A stretch of DNA of 64,000 nt from JADJSS01 sp046329815 (GCA_046329815.1 JAXLTY010000003.1:372001-436000), one strand, 5' to 3'. Shown: positions 52,966 through 62,608, numbered from the stretch's first letter. The notes: generated from the sequence alone by a model not told the origin. Translations and numbers: made by a program.

Positions 52966-55080
52966 TTATTTGAAGAGCTGATAAACAATTAAGGAAACAA
53001 TGTAAGCTGCAGAACTCATGTAAGTAAACTGAATGATTGGATATTTCCATGATTTGGTTTCGCGATAAACAGTTGCCAATGTACTCATGCATTGCATCGC
53101 AAACAAATAAAATAATATCAGTGATAATGCAACAGCAACTGTAAAAACCGGTTTGCCTTGTGCATTTTTTTGATTGCGTAATTTCTGTTGAATGGTTTCT
53201 CTGTTTGCATCTTTTCCAATGGAATATAACGTAGAGATGGTTCCGACAAACACTTCACGTGCGGCAAATGATGTAATCAGCGCAATGCCAATTTTCCAGT
53301 CAAAACCTAATGGCTTGATCATTGGTTCTATCAAACGACCGGCATAACCGGCATATGAATATTCCAGTTTTTTTGATGCTATGTTTAACGCTGTTTCCTG
53401 CGCATTGTATTGCATTAGTGAAGATTCAATTGTTGCAACATGAACAGCTTCTTTCATTTTGTTTGCCGGTCCGAAACTTGCCAAGAACCATAAGATAATT
53501 GAAACGATTAAAATGATTTTTCCGGCGCCTAACACAAATGATTTTACTTTATCATACACATCAAAGAAAACATTTTTCCAATGCGGCATTTTGTAAGCAG
53601 GCAATTCCAGCATCAGAAAAGAGTATTCATCTGATTTTAAAATTTTCTTGAACACAAAAGCTGCAAATAACGCTGCCGAAACACCGATCAGGTACAAAAC
53701 CATAAACACCAAACCTTGCGAATTAAAAAATCCGAATACCTTAAATCGCGGCAACACAAAACCTATCAATACAGCAAATACAGGTATCCTGGCAGAACAA
53801 CTAATCAATGGTGTTACCATGATTGTAATTAATCGTTCTTTCCAGTTGCTGATCGTTCGTGTACTCATGATGGCCGGAATTGCACATGCACCACCGGAAA
53901 TCAATGATACAATACTTCTGCCATTCAAACCAAATCGCTGCATGATTTTATCAAACATAAAAACAGCGCGTGACATGTAGCCGATTTCTTCGAGCAATGA
54001 AATCAATAAAAATAAAATAAAGATCTGCGGCACAAAAACCAACACACCACTTACACCAGGCAAAATTCCTTCGCTTAATAATCTTGTGAAAAGGTTATCT
54101 GAAAAATGTTGCTGAACATAAAAACTAAGATTTGAAAATTGCCTATCGATAAAATCCATTGGAACTGAAGACCAGGAAAAGATGGCCTGAAACACAAACA
54201 ACATCAACACAAAGAAAATAATAGGTCCGAAAAAACGATGCGTAAGCACGCGATCCATTTTATCGGTTAACGTATTTCCGGTAGCGATTTGTTTGTCTAA
54301 TGTTTGATTGACAATTGGAACGAACTTATTGTATCTGCTCATGATCTCATCTAGCTGATTATTGATAGAATTAAAATCATGCGTTTGATTGATTTTTAGT
54401 ATTTGTTCTTTCTGTTCTGCTTTTAAGAAAAGTATTTTTTTCGCGTGATGCGCAATCAGCAACGCAGCATATTCATTTTTTACATCAGCAATATTTGCGA
54501 TTTTATGTGCTATCTCTTTTTCAGTTTCTGTTAAATCATAAAATCGCATAGAGCTGATCTTTTGCATTTTCAGCAAATCATGAATTTGATTTTTCAGTTC
54601 ATTGATACCATCGCCGGTTCTTCCGCTGACAGAAACAACCGGCAAATCGAATGATGCAGAAAGTTTTTGTACATCAATTGTCAAACCGTTCTTTTCAGCA
54701 ACATCATTCATGTTCAATGCCAAAACAATCGGAAATTTCAAATCGATTAATTGTGTCAGCAAAAGCGAATGTCTTTCCAAATTATTGACATCAGCAATAT
54801 ATACAACCGCATCCGGAAAATCAGCATCACTTTTATTGGTCAATGCATTCAGCACTATGCGTTCGTCCAATGATGTCGGAAACAAACTATACGTTCCGGG
54901 AAAATCAGTTAAAGAAATTTCTGTTGCGTCATTTAATTTAAACGTGCCATTTTTGCGTTCCACAGTAACGCCGGGAAAGTTGCCTACTTTTTGTCGTAAA
55001 CCTGTCAACTGGTTAAACACAGAAGATTTTCCAGTGTTTGGATTTCCGAGTAAAGCAATTTTTTTTATGGTATTCGACAT
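52966..55080 (-). CDS. feoB: ferrous iron transporter FeoB
   Basis: This 704-residue protein has an N-terminal G-domain (GNPNTGKSSVFNQLTG, NFPGVTVE, DFPGTYSL, LALNMNDVAE) and two nucleoside-recognition gate domains with several transmembrane helices, including the motif FGLNGRSIVSLISGGACAIP. It imports Fe(II) driven by GTP. The open frame begins at a TTG at 55083, but ATG at 55080 is used. feoA lies 31 bp upstream. Confidence 0.96.
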   Translation of the reverse strand: MSNTIKKIALLGNPNTGKSSVFNQLTGLRQKVGNFPGVTVERKNGTFKLNDATEISLTDFPGTYSLFPTSLDERIVLNALTNKSDADFPDAVVYIADVNNLERHSLLLTQLIDLKFPIVLALNMNDVAEKNGLTIDVQKLSASFDLPVVSVSGRTGDGINELKNQIHDLLKMQKISSMRFYDLTETEKEIAHKIANIADVKNEYAALLIAHHAKKILFLKAEQKEQILKINQTHDFNSINNQLDEIMSRYNKFVPIVNQTLDKQIATGNTLTDKMDRVLTHRFFGPIIFFVLMLFVFQAIFSWSSVPMDFIDRQFSNLSFYVQQHFSDNLFTRLLSEGILPGVSGVLVFVPQIFILFLLISLLEEIGYMSRAVFMFDKIMQRFGLNGRSIVSLISGGACAIPAIMSTRTISNWKERLITIMVTPLISCSARIPVFAVLIGFVLPRFKVFGFFNSQGLVFMVLYLIGVSAALFAAFVFKKILKSDEYSFLMLELPAYKMPHWKNVFFDVYDKVKSFVLGAGKIILIVSIILWFLASFGPANKMKEAVHVATIESSLMQYNAQETALNIASKKLEYSYAGYAGRLIEPMIKPLGFDWKIGIALITSFAAREVFVGTISTLYSIGKDANRETIQQKLRNQKNAQGKPVFTVAVALSLILFYLFAMQCMSTLATVYRETKSWKYPIIQFTYMSSAAYIVSLIVYQLFK

Positions 55081-55110
55081 CAATTAATCAGCAGTTCGCT
55101 ATTTATCATT

Positions 55111-55338
55111 TCAAGTTAATAACACACTTTCAGCTTCATTCGCTCGCAAACCAATATAATGATTTTCGGTTTTGATATAATAAGCACCACCAAACGGCGA
55201 TTTGCGTACCAATGTGATTTGCGTACCTAAAAGCAAGCCCATCGACATTAATTTGCAGGCAACAAATCCGTTGGAAAACTCATTGATAACAGCAGATGAA
55301 CCGATTTCCAGCGTAGTGATATTTTTATTGGCTTTCAA
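55111..55338 (-). CDS. feoA: FeoA domain protein
   Basis: This 75-residue SH3-like protein has LEIGSSAVI and KLMSMGLLLGTQITLVRKSPFGGAYYIKTENHYIGLRANEA. It is the small cytosolic partner of FeoB. It lies 31 bp upstream of feoB on the same strand. The next 208 bp to the right hold no recognised feature. Confidence 0.9.
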   Translation of the reverse strand: MKANKNITTLEIGSSAVINEFSNGFVACKLMSMGLLLGTQITLVRKSPFGGAYYIKTENHYIGLRANEAESVLLT

Positions 55339-55546
55339 TTATTTAGAATAAATCTGAATAGCAAAAATACGATGTTGATTCGATAAAATGTTGATTTGAT
55401 GTATTGTTAATGAATATTTACCTAAGATTAGTGATGATTGCCTTTTAAAACAAATTAAAAATGTATCAGATACTTGGCAACATAATAAATAGTGAATGGT
55501 AAAACTTTAGAAATAAACATATCGGTTAGGCACAATGAAGGAAAAT

Positions 55547-56578
55547 TTACTCGATAATTGTTTGATATTTTTTTATTTTTTCTGCTACCATGAATTCATT
55601 TGTAAATAAATCCAATTCAGTATTTATGGTTTGTTTTTGTCTATTTAGAATTGCTTCGTAGATGCTTTTTAATTGATTATCTGAAATATCTTTAGGTAAA
55701 AATCTACTTACAGAAGTTGCTATATATTGAATGTCTGACTCAAAAGACAACCATCGTCTTCCTGATTTTTCTGCAGCTTCGCCTGTTGTATTTGATCCTG
55801 CAAAAATATCTACAACAACATCTCCTACATTTGTAAGATAATTAATAAAAAATTCAGGAAGTTTAACCGGAAATCTTGCAGGATGTGTTTTCACGCCAAG
55901 TCGTTTTGCAAAACTCATATATTGCGAATTCGACTCTGAATTTGGTATTTGCAGCAAGTTCGATGGAATGGCACCACCATTATCATTTCCGAAGCTGTCG
56001 CTAATATCATGACCAGACGGACGTATTTTTGCTTTATAATATTTCTCAGGATTTTCAATTAATTTCTTCATTCTTTCGCTGTATGGAACTAATACCTTAC
56101 TAATGTCTGCTTTTGGATAGGCAGTTTTTGAAAACCACCAAACCGTATTTACAGAATCCTTTGCACGTATTTTTCTTTTGTTAACCCATTCAATTGGGCT
56201 TGGTAATTTTGAAGGATTATACCAATAAAATTCTTCTGCAAGATTATAACCAAGAACATCACAAAAGTGAATGAGAACTCTAAAATTATATAAACTTCTA
56301 GTTGGTGTACCTTTTTCGTATGCGCCACCTAAATCAATGACGAGACTGCCTGTGCTTTTTAATTTTGGCAAGATTAACTTAGCAAATTCAGCGAGCCATT
56401 CAACATATTCATTTTGTTCTTTATTTCCATATTCTTTTTTTCTTAATAAAGCAAAAGGTGGACTTGTCATAACTAAATCAATACTTTCATCTTCCAATTG
56501 TGGAATTAACGCCAACGAATCGCCATAGAATGCTTTACCTAAATTGGTTTTGTATATATAGTCTTTTGAATTTAACAT
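55547..56578 (-). CDS. N4-cytosine DNA methyltransferase, PvuII type
   Basis: This 343-residue enzyme begins with DSLALIPQLEDESIDLVMTSPPF (motif IV T38SPPF42, of the type used by N4-cytosine enzymes), and has the SAM-binding VVDIFAGSNTTGEAAE at about residue 255. The motif order (IV before I) is that of the beta class. It is divergent from the PvuII-like endonuclease gene, as in the PvuII system, so it is likely to protect CAGCTG, which is inference. It has a Cys-free body and no obvious extra domain. Confidence 0.9.
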   Translation of the reverse strand: MLNSKDYIYKTNLGKAFYGDSLALIPQLEDESIDLVMTSPPFALLRKKEYGNKEQNEYVEWLAEFAKLILPKLKSTGSLVIDLGGAYEKGTPTRSLYNFRVLIHFCDVLGYNLAEEFYWYNPSKLPSPIEWVNKRKIRAKDSVNTVWWFSKTAYPKADISKVLVPYSERMKKLIENPEKYYKAKIRPSGHDISDSFGNDNGGAIPSNLLQIPNSESNSQYMSFAKRLGVKTHPARFPVKLPEFFINYLTNVGDVVVDIFAGSNTTGEAAEKSGRRWLSFESDIQYIATSVSRFLPKDISDNQLKSIYEAILNRQKQTINTELDLFTNEFMVAEKIKKYQTIIE

Positions 56579-56603
56579 GGCTCAAATCTATGAAATTAAT
56601 GTT

Positions 56604-56657
56604 CCGAATATTTTCGGCATTAGTAATCATTTTTTTTAAAACTCCGAATATATTCGG
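56604..56657. promoter_or_regulatory. paired operator-like palindromes (C-box candidates)
   Basis: CCGAATATTTTCGG (56604-56617) and CCGAATATATTCGG (56644-56657) are 14-bp palindromes, the second perfect, with centres 40 bp apart. They lie between the divergent methyltransferase and XRE-endonuclease genes, where restriction-system controllers bind. The XRE domain fused to the endonuclease is the obvious binder, which is inference. Confidence 0.75.
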
Positions 56658-56718
56658 TGGTATATTTTAACCTATTTTCTCAATTTCGTTCCTAAAAGTA
56701 ATGAAATAATTAATTGAA

Positions 56719-57459
56719 ATGGAAGATAACTTAGAATATTTTTTGAAAAATATTGCCAAAAATGTTTTAACCACACGGAAGAGTCTTAATATGACACAAG
56801 AAGACTTAGCTTTCAAAGCTGAGATTGATCGCACTTACATTGGTTACATTGAAAACTCCAAACATAATATAACTCTTGGTATGCTCATTAAAATTGCCAA
56901 TGCATTAGATACTGACGTTTTAGATTTGATTAAACCAATTACATATAAAACAGACTTAGAAAGATTGAATGAGCTATTTCCTTTTATTCGTAAATATCAA
57001 AAATTAGCTGAGGAAACCTGCGGAATCAATGATGTTTTTCAAGATAATGGTGGTAAACTTTTACAAGTACTTTTAGTTACAGGTCTCAAAAACATAATTG
57101 ATAGAGAAGGAAATGATGCAGAAGATGACAATGGCAATCAGTATGAACTAAAATCAGTAAATATTAAACTCACCTCAAGTTTTTCGACTCATCACCACAT
57201 GAATCCTGTAATTATCAAAAAATATAAGAAAGTAGATTGGATTTTTGCTGTGTATGAAGGAATTGAACTTGTTGAAATTTTTCAGCTCACACCTAAAGAT
57301 TTAGATCCTTATTATAAGAAATGGTTGAAAAAGTGGAAAGATGATGGAAACAAAGACATCAATAATCCTAAAATACCATTATCATTTGTTAGAAAAAAAG
57401 GGAAACTGCTTTATAAAACCAGCAATGGCAGTTTGTTCTCAAAAGTAATGTTAAAATAA
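56719..57459 (+). CDS. XRE-HTH fused to PvuII-like restriction endonuclease
   Basis: This 246-residue protein joins an N-terminal XRE HTH (about residues 5-75: NIAKNVLTTRKSLNMTQEDLA, RTYIGYIENSKHNITLGMLIKIANAL) to a domain closely resembling PvuII. Shared with PvuII are INDVFQDNGGKLLQVLL, REGNDAEDDNGNQYELKS with D133, E143 and K145 at the PvuII catalytic spacing, and FSTHHHMNPVI with the DNA-contacting His run (158-160). PvuII cuts CAGCTG and is normally regulated by a separate C protein, C.PvuII. Here the regulator appears fused. Autoregulation through the upstream palindromes is inference. Confidence 0.92.
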   Translation: MEDNLEYFLKNIAKNVLTTRKSLNMTQEDLAFKAEIDRTYIGYIENSKHNITLGMLIKIANALDTDVLDLIKPITYKTDLERLNELFPFIRKYQKLAEETCGINDVFQDNGGKLLQVLLVTGLKNIIDREGNDAEDDNGNQYELKSVNIKLTSSFSTHHHMNPVIIKKYKKVDWIFAVYEGIELVEIFQLTPKDLDPYYKKWLKKWKDDGNKDINNPKIPLSFVRKKGKLLYKTSNGSLFSKVMLK

Positions 57460-57490
57460 TAAGTATTTATAAAAAGATTAGTTAGTAAAG

Positions 57491-58570
57491 TTACTTCGGT
57501 GCACGAATGAGCAACAGAACCGCGATGACACCAAAAATAATATTCGGAATCCAAACTGCAATAAACGGATCCAGGTTTCCTTTAGTAGCAAAAACGGTAG
57601 AAAACTGCTGTATAATAATATATGCACCACTTAACAACATGCCTGCAACAATATACAAACCCAATCCGTTGCGTACTTTTTTGGTGGTCATTGCTACAGC
57701 GATCAGCGTTAAAATAATAGCAGAAAAAGGAATAGCTGTTCGTCTGAATTTTTCTACTTCATAAATCTTTATGTTTTCATTTCCTTTTACTTTTTGATCG
57801 GCGATAAACTGTTTGAGCTGTTCGGTTGTCATCGTTTCAATATCATAATCTTGCCGCACATATTCTTTTGGTGTAATAGGTAGTCGCATCAATGTATCGG
57901 TGCCTTTTCGCACAATATCTTTCGGTCCGTCGTATTGCCGCAAATTCCAGTTGCTCAGTTTCCATTTACGTTTCGTGCTGTCCCATTGCATATTTTCCGC
58001 ACTGATCTTAAAATACTGAATCTTATCTTTTATTTTTTCCATGGTAAATTTAAAACCATTGTTTGAAGCACCATCAAACGATTGTGTGTAAATAAAAGTG
58101 TCTTTTCCAATTTGATAATGATAATTGATATTATACGTTCTGCTGTCTTTTTTGGATGCATATTTTTCTTCAAAAGCAATTTTTACCTTGTTGTTTTTGG
58201 GCAATAAAATATGATTGTAATAAGCAAACAACATCGCCAGCAATGAAGCCGTCAGCATGTATGGAAACAACAATCGGTAAAAACTAACACCACCATTTAG
58301 CATGCAAATAATCTCTGTATTTTCAGTTAAACGCGACGTAAAATAAACGACTGAAATAAATACAAATATCGGCGCCAGCATCAAACCGATCCATGGAATA
58401 AAGTTCAGGTAATAATCAACAATGATGTTATATAGCGGCGCTTTGTTGTCAATAAATTCATCAATCTTTTCGGTAATATCAATCACAATAGCAATAGCAC
58501 TCAGCAAAAAGATCGCAAAGAAAAAAGTAACTAAAAATTTTTTAATGATATACCAGTCGAGTGTTTTCAT
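57491..58570 (-). CDS. LptF/LptG family permease
   Basis: This 359-residue protein has six predicted transmembrane helices and the LptF/G layout: LDWYIIKKFLVTFFFAIFLL at the start, FVSVVYFTSRLTENTEIICMLNGGVSFYRLLFPY after helix 3, a beta-jellyroll periplasmic middle, and a final three helices. It moves lipopolysaccharide toward the outer membrane. Whether it is LptF or LptG cannot be told here. Its start overlaps the last base of the tgt stop, so the two are translationally coupled. Confidence 0.85.
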   Translation of the reverse strand: MKTLDWYIIKKFLVTFFFAIFLLSAIAIVIDITEKIDEFIDNKAPLYNIIVDYYLNFIPWIGLMLAPIFVFISVVYFTSRLTENTEIICMLNGGVSFYRLLFPYMLTASLLAMLFAYYNHILLPKNNKVKIAFEEKYASKKDSRTYNINYHYQIGKDTFIYTQSFDGASNNGFKFTMEKIKDKIQYFKISAENMQWDSTKRKWKLSNWNLRQYDGPKDIVRKGTDTLMRLPITPKEYVRQDYDIETMTTEQLKQFIADQKVKGNENIKIYEVEKFRRTAIPFSAIILTLIAVAMTTKKVRNGLGLYIVAGMLLSGAYIIIQQFSTVFATKGNLDPFIAVWIPNIIFGVIAVLLLIRAPK

Positions 58571-59700
58571 TATAACCTACACATTAATTTCACCACCATT
58601 TCATTTTTCCATGCTGTAAATGTACCTTCTTTAATTTTATTTCTCGCTTCATTCACCAGCCATAAATAAAATGATAAATTCTGCAAACTTGCAATTTGCG
58701 CGCCTAAAAATTCCTCCACGATAAACAGATGACGCAAATATGCTTTTGTATGAATATTACTTGTAGTGCAAGGAATTCCGCTATCAATCGGCGAAAAATC
58801 ATCTTTCCATTTTTGGTTTTTGATATTGATGATACCTTCTGTTGTAAACAACATGCCATGCCGAGCATTGCGCGTTGGCATCACACAATCAAACATATCT
58901 ATACCTAGTGCGATCGATTCTAAAATATTAGCTGGCGTCCCAACACCCATTAAATAACGTGGTTTGTTTTTTGGTAAAATAGCGCAAACAATTGATGTCA
59001 TTTCATACATCAGTTCAGCCGGTTCGCCGACAGCCAAACCGCCAATAGCATTTGCAGGCCTGTTCTGTGCAGCTATAAATTCTGCCGATTCAGTGCGTAA
59101 ATCTTTATAAACAGAACCTTGCACGATTGGAATCAAGGTTTGTTCGTAGCCATACAACGGTTCTGTTGTATCAAAACGATGAATACATTTTTGCAGCCAG
59201 TCGTGCGTGATGCGCAAAGAATTTTTAGCATATTTATATTCGCATGGATACGGCGTACATTCATCAAACGCCATGATAAAATCTGCGCCAATGATGCGTT
59301 GTGTATCCATTACATTTTCAGGTGTAAATAAATGTCTTGAGCCATCGATATGCGATTGAAAGGTAACGCCTTGTTCAGTCAGTTTTCTTCGATGTGATAA
59401 CGAATATACCTGGTAGCCGCCGCTGTCTGTCAGTATTGGTTTTTTCCACGAATTGAACGCATGCAGGCCACCAGCTTTTTTTAAAATATCTAAACCTGGA
59501 CGCAAGTATAAATGATAGGTATTTCCCAAAATGATTTGCGCTTTCACTTCATTTTCCAATTCAGAAAAATGCACTGCTTTCACGGTTGCCTGTGTACCAA
59601 CAGGCATAAAAATCGGTGTTTCAATGTCGCCGTGATCGGTAGTGATTCTTCCTGCGCGTGCGCTAGAATGTTCGTCGGTATGTTGTATTTCGTATTTCAA
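58570..59700 (-). CDS. tgt: queuine tRNA-ribosyltransferase
   Basis: This 376-residue enzyme replaces guanine 34 with a queuine precursor in tRNA. Visible: TPIFMPVGTQATVKAVH, LTDSGGYQVYSL (catalytic Asp region), MGVGTPANILESIALGIDMFDCVMPTRNARHG and the three zinc ligands after it (the C-x-C-x-x-C-like run includes IPCTTSN). The start is TTG at 59700. A TATTTTTG box lies 21 bp upstream. Confidence 0.95.
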   Translation of the reverse strand: MKYEIQHTDEHSSARAGRITTDHGDIETPIFMPVGTQATVKAVHFSELENEVKAQIILGNTYHLYLRPGLDILKKAGGLHAFNSWKKPILTDSGGYQVYSLSHRRKLTEQGVTFQSHIDGSRHLFTPENVMDTQRIIGADFIMAFDECTPYPCEYKYAKNSLRITHDWLQKCIHRFDTTEPLYGYEQTLIPIVQGSVYKDLRTESAEFIAAQNRPANAIGGLAVGEPAELMYEMTSIVCAILPKNKPRYLMGVGTPANILESIALGIDMFDCVMPTRNARHGMLFTTEGIINIKNQKWKDDFSPIDSGIPCTTSNIHTKAYLRHLFIVEEFLGAQIASLQNLSFYLWLVNEARNKIKEGTFTAWKNEMVVKLMCRL

Positions 59701-59720
59701 GAAATCAAAAATTAAAGAGC

Positions 59721-59728
59721 CAAAAATA
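59721..59728 (-). promoter_or_regulatory. -7 box (TATTTTTG) of tgt
   Basis: On the minus strand TATTTTTG matches TAnnTTTG, 20 bp upstream of the TTG start of tgt. Confidence 0.5.
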
Positions 59729-59753
59729 CGACAAAAACCTTTACTTTTATTGA

Positions 59754-60845
59754 GTGAACCAGATATTGTACTTATTTATTGCCTGCATCATTTACCAAGC
59801 AGTTTATCAGTTGATATTAATAATTGCGATTGCAAAAAAAAAGAAAACAGATCTCAAATCTCAAATCTCAAATCTCAAATCTGTTTCTATTGTTATTTGT
59901 GCGAAAAATGAAACCGAAAATCTGCAACAAAATCTTCCTTTTATTTTAAATCAAAACTATCCGGATTTTGAAGTGATTGTTGTCGATGATGGTTCTGATG
60001 AACGATTAACGATGAACAATGAACGATTAACAATCATTAATCTAAACAAAGAAGAAAAGATTGGTTTAGGTAAAAAATACGCATTGCGAAAAGGTGTTGA
60101 AGCAGCAAAAAATGAATTAATTCTGCTAACTGACGCTGATTGCCAGCCAGCTTCCGCAAACTGGATCACAGAAATGGCAAACTGTGTTACCGATGAAAAG
60201 AAGATTGTGCTTGGCATTTCACCATACAAAACGGAAAGTACACTATTAAACGCATTGATAGAATATGAAACCTCGCAAACCATGCTGCAATATCTGGGCT
60301 TTGCTATTTTAGGAAATCCATACATGAGTGTTGGAAGAAATGTCTTGTATGACCGCAATTTATGGCTTTCCAAAAAATGGACCAACGAAGAACTGTCTAT
60401 TGCTTCCGGTGATGATGACCTGGCTGTTCAGACACTAGCAAATGAAAAAAATACCACGGTTTGTTTATCGCTAGATGGTTATACGTACAGCGAAGCAAAA
60501 AAGACATGGTCAGCTTATTTCAAACAAAAAATCAGGCATTACGAAAGCGGCAAGCTATACAAAACCAGCCATAAACTAATTTTATCATTTTACCATGTCA
60601 CAAAAACTATGATTTATCTGCTATTTATTTTAACAATTGTTAGCATTTCTCAAACTTATAGCATATATTTGTGGTATGTAATTGCTTATTTAGTAATTAC
60701 ATACATGACAAACATGTTCGTACATATAACCCTAAAAACCCAAAAAAGATGGTCTTACAATCCAATTTTAGACTCAATCTATTGTTTCACCCTGTTGTTC
60801 ATTGGCTCGATGAGCTTATTTACGCGAAACCCAAAGTGGAAGTAA
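59754..60845 (+). CDS. GT2 family glycosyltransferase with heptamer repeats
   Basis: This 363-residue membrane enzyme starts GTG at 59754, has an N-terminal anchor helix (YLFIACIIYQAVYQLILIIAIA), then SIVICAKNETENLQQNLPFIL, EVIVVDDGSDE, TDADCQPAS (DxD-type), and two or three C-terminal transmembrane segments. Two heptamer runs lie in the coding sequence at 59851-59882 and 60003-60037, giving low-complexity KSQISNLKS and ERLTMNNERLTIINLN. Gain or loss of one 7-bp unit would shift the frame. It probably makes a surface polysaccharide, and the donor is unknown. Confidence 0.85.
   Translation: MNQILYLFIACIIYQAVYQLILIIAIAKKKKTDLKSQISNLKSVSIVICAKNETENLQQNLPFILNQNYPDFEVIVVDDGSDERLTMNNERLTIINLNKEEKIGLGKKYALRKGVEAAKNELILLTDADCQPASANWITEMANCVTDEKKIVLGISPYKTESTLLNALIEYETSQTMLQYLGFAILGNPYMSVGRNVLYDRNLWLSKKWTNEELSIASGDDDLAVQTLANEKNTTVCLSLDGYTYSEAKKTWSAYFKQKIRHYESGKLYKTSHKLILSFYHVTKTMIYLLFILTIVSISQTYSIYLWYVIAYLVITYMTNMFVHITLKTQKRWSYNPILDSIYCFTLLFIGSMSLFTRNPKWK
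59851..59882 (+). repeat. heptamer repeat (ATCTCAA)4+ inside GT2 gene
   Basis: ATCTCAA occurs four times in tandem from 59851, followed by ATCTG. It sits about 33 codons from the start. Confidence 0.85.
60003..60037 (+). repeat. imperfect heptamer repeat inside GT2 gene
   Basis: CGATTAA, CGATGAA, CAATGAA, CGATTAA and CAATCAT follow one another without gap. Confidence 0.75.
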
Positions 60846-61135
60846 ATTCATACAACACGACTGACAATTTACTGGTCTCAGAAGCCCAAAAAGGTAATCC
60901 AAAAGCATTTGCTTCGCTGATGCAAAAGTATCAGAAACCGGTTTATCATGTGATCTTAAAGATCGTGAAAGACAAGAAAGTTGCTGAAGATCTGATGATT
61001 GAATCGTTCGCGAAAGCGTTCGATAACATGCAGCAGTATTCTTCGCAGTTCTCTTATTCTACATGGCTGTTCAAGATCGCATCAAACACAAGCATTGATT
61101 TCCTGCGCAAACAACGCATGGAAGCGCTCGTGTAA
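60836..61135 (+). pseudogene. sigma-70 family (ECF) factor, truncated after region 2
   Basis: About 99 residues from a GTG at 60836 (frame open earlier inside the GT2 gene). They contain sigma region 2: EAQKGNPKAFASLMQKYQKPVYHVIL, VAEDLMIESFAKAFDNMQQY and STWLFKIASNTSIDFLRKQRM. The frame stops right after, and no region 4 HTH was found in any frame of the following 160 bp. A working ECF sigma factor needs region 4, so this is probably a remnant. It overlaps the stop of the GT2 gene by 10 bp. Confidence 0.75.
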
Positions 61136-61301
61136 ATCAATGCTGAGTTTGCAAAGTTATAATCAATCGTCTTTTTGAATATAAAAATTCAGAAAAGAAA
61201 ATTGAACGCTAATTTATTGCCTGATACGAAACTAATATCAGGACAAATTCGGCCTCAAACGCTTGGTTTATGTAAGCAATTAGATTTTATGAAAGTTACT
61301 T

Positions 61302-62576
61302 TTATTTAACTACCGTAATTTTTTGCGTAGTATAAAAATCATCATTGGCAATGGTCATGATGTAAGTACCTGTATTCAGATTATTCAGTTCCATTAACGC
61401 ATCTTTATATAAAAATTGCGTAGTGTAAACTGTTTTGCCAAGCATATTGATGAATGTAACATTGAAGTATGGCTGCCTGGTTTGCGGCAAACCTTCTATG
61501 GTAATGTAATTATTGATCGGATTTGGATAGATACGGATCTTCTCAGCAATCGAATTATTTACAGCCGTTACGCCAGTGCAGCGCACATCTGTAAATAAGC
61601 CGCTTCTTGTTGTATTTATTACCGCTTTCATTCGGTCGATTTGTCCGTTTGTAAAAATACACATGCAGGCATCATCGGTATAATCCATGTAATTCTGATA
61701 CATAATTCCCGGATTGGTTGTAGTACACGCATCGGTTACAAAACCATTATTTATTGCAGGACAAGCATAGTTTTGTTTCGTTTGTTTTGGTGTATCAGAA
61801 ACTTCATCGTCAGCTGCACAGTTATTCTCATCGCCCCAAATATGAAACAGGTTGAGCCAGTGGCCAATTTCATGCGTAGCTGTTCTGCCTAAGTTATTAG
61901 CACCGCCAATGGTACCGGACAAACCAAAATACTGGTAGCCGATTACAACGCCATCTAAGTTTGGAAATGAAGCCAGATCTGGTGGAAAAGACGCATAACC
62001 TAATAAGCCGGATTCTAAATTACAAACCCATAAGTTCAGATATTTGGTAGCGTTCCAAGGATTCTGACCACCGGTTGAAGACGATTTTACTTTATCGTCA
62101 TCTGTAAAACTAGAGACAGAAGTAGATGTTCTGATAATTCCTGTGGTAGCATTTCCGCTTGGATCTTTGGTAGCTAAACAAAACTCGATACCGGCATCGC
62201 CTGCAATGGAAAAAAACGGATGCGAGCTCGGTACCATATCGGTATTCAATTTTCTGAAATCTTTATTCAGTACATCTATCTGCGTTTTAATCACCGCGTC
62301 TGAAATATTTTCGGTAGCATTTTTATAAACGACATGTACCACCACAGGAATCGTCTTCACTGCTTCCTGCGCGACTCTGTTTTCCTGATTGTTGGCAATC
62401 CAGGTTTGTATATCTTTTTCGTATTGAATCCTTGCATTCACCAGATCCGGATTTTCTGTAGCCAGGCGTTCAGCAACTTGCACAGAAGCACACTTTTGCT
62501 GATTCTGTGCAACCGCAATCAATACATTTCCTACCAAAAAAAGCAAAACGATAATACTATTTCTCACCAATGTCAT
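61302..62576 (-). CDS. secreted M43-type zinc metalloprotease with T9SS tail
   Basis: This 424-residue protein has a signal peptide (start at 62576, five residues after an alternative Met) and the HExxHxxGxxH-like zinc site HEIGHWLNLFHIWGD. It then has CAADDEVSDTP and NYMDYTDDACMCIFT (Met-turn). This order fits pappalysin/cytophagalysin-type M43 enzymes. The C-terminus carries a type IX secretion domain with IYPNPINNYITIEG. It is probably a secreted protease. Only 18 bp separate it from the open frame of the next T9SS gene. Confidence 0.9.
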   Translation of the reverse strand: MTLVRNSIIVLLFLVGNVLIAVAQNQQKCASVQVAERLATENPDLVNARIQYEKDIQTWIANNQENRVAQEAVKTIPVVVHVVYKNATENISDAVIKTQIDVLNKDFRKLNTDMVPSSHPFFSIAGDAGIEFCLATKDPSGNATTGIIRTSTSVSSFTDDDKVKSSSTGGQNPWNATKYLNLWVCNLESGLLGYASFPPDLASFPNLDGVVIGYQYFGLSGTIGGANNLGRTATHEIGHWLNLFHIWGDENNCAADDEVSDTPKQTKQNYACPAINNGFVTDACTTTNPGIMYQNYMDYTDDACMCIFTNGQIDRMKAVINTTRSGLFTDVRCTGVTAVNNSIAEKIRIYPNPINNYITIEGLPQTRQPYFNVTFINMLGKTVYTTQFLYKDALMELNNLNTGTYIMTIANDDFYTTQKITVVK

Positions 62577-62608
62577 TTTATAAAAATACAATTTATTTTT
62601 GACTTCAC

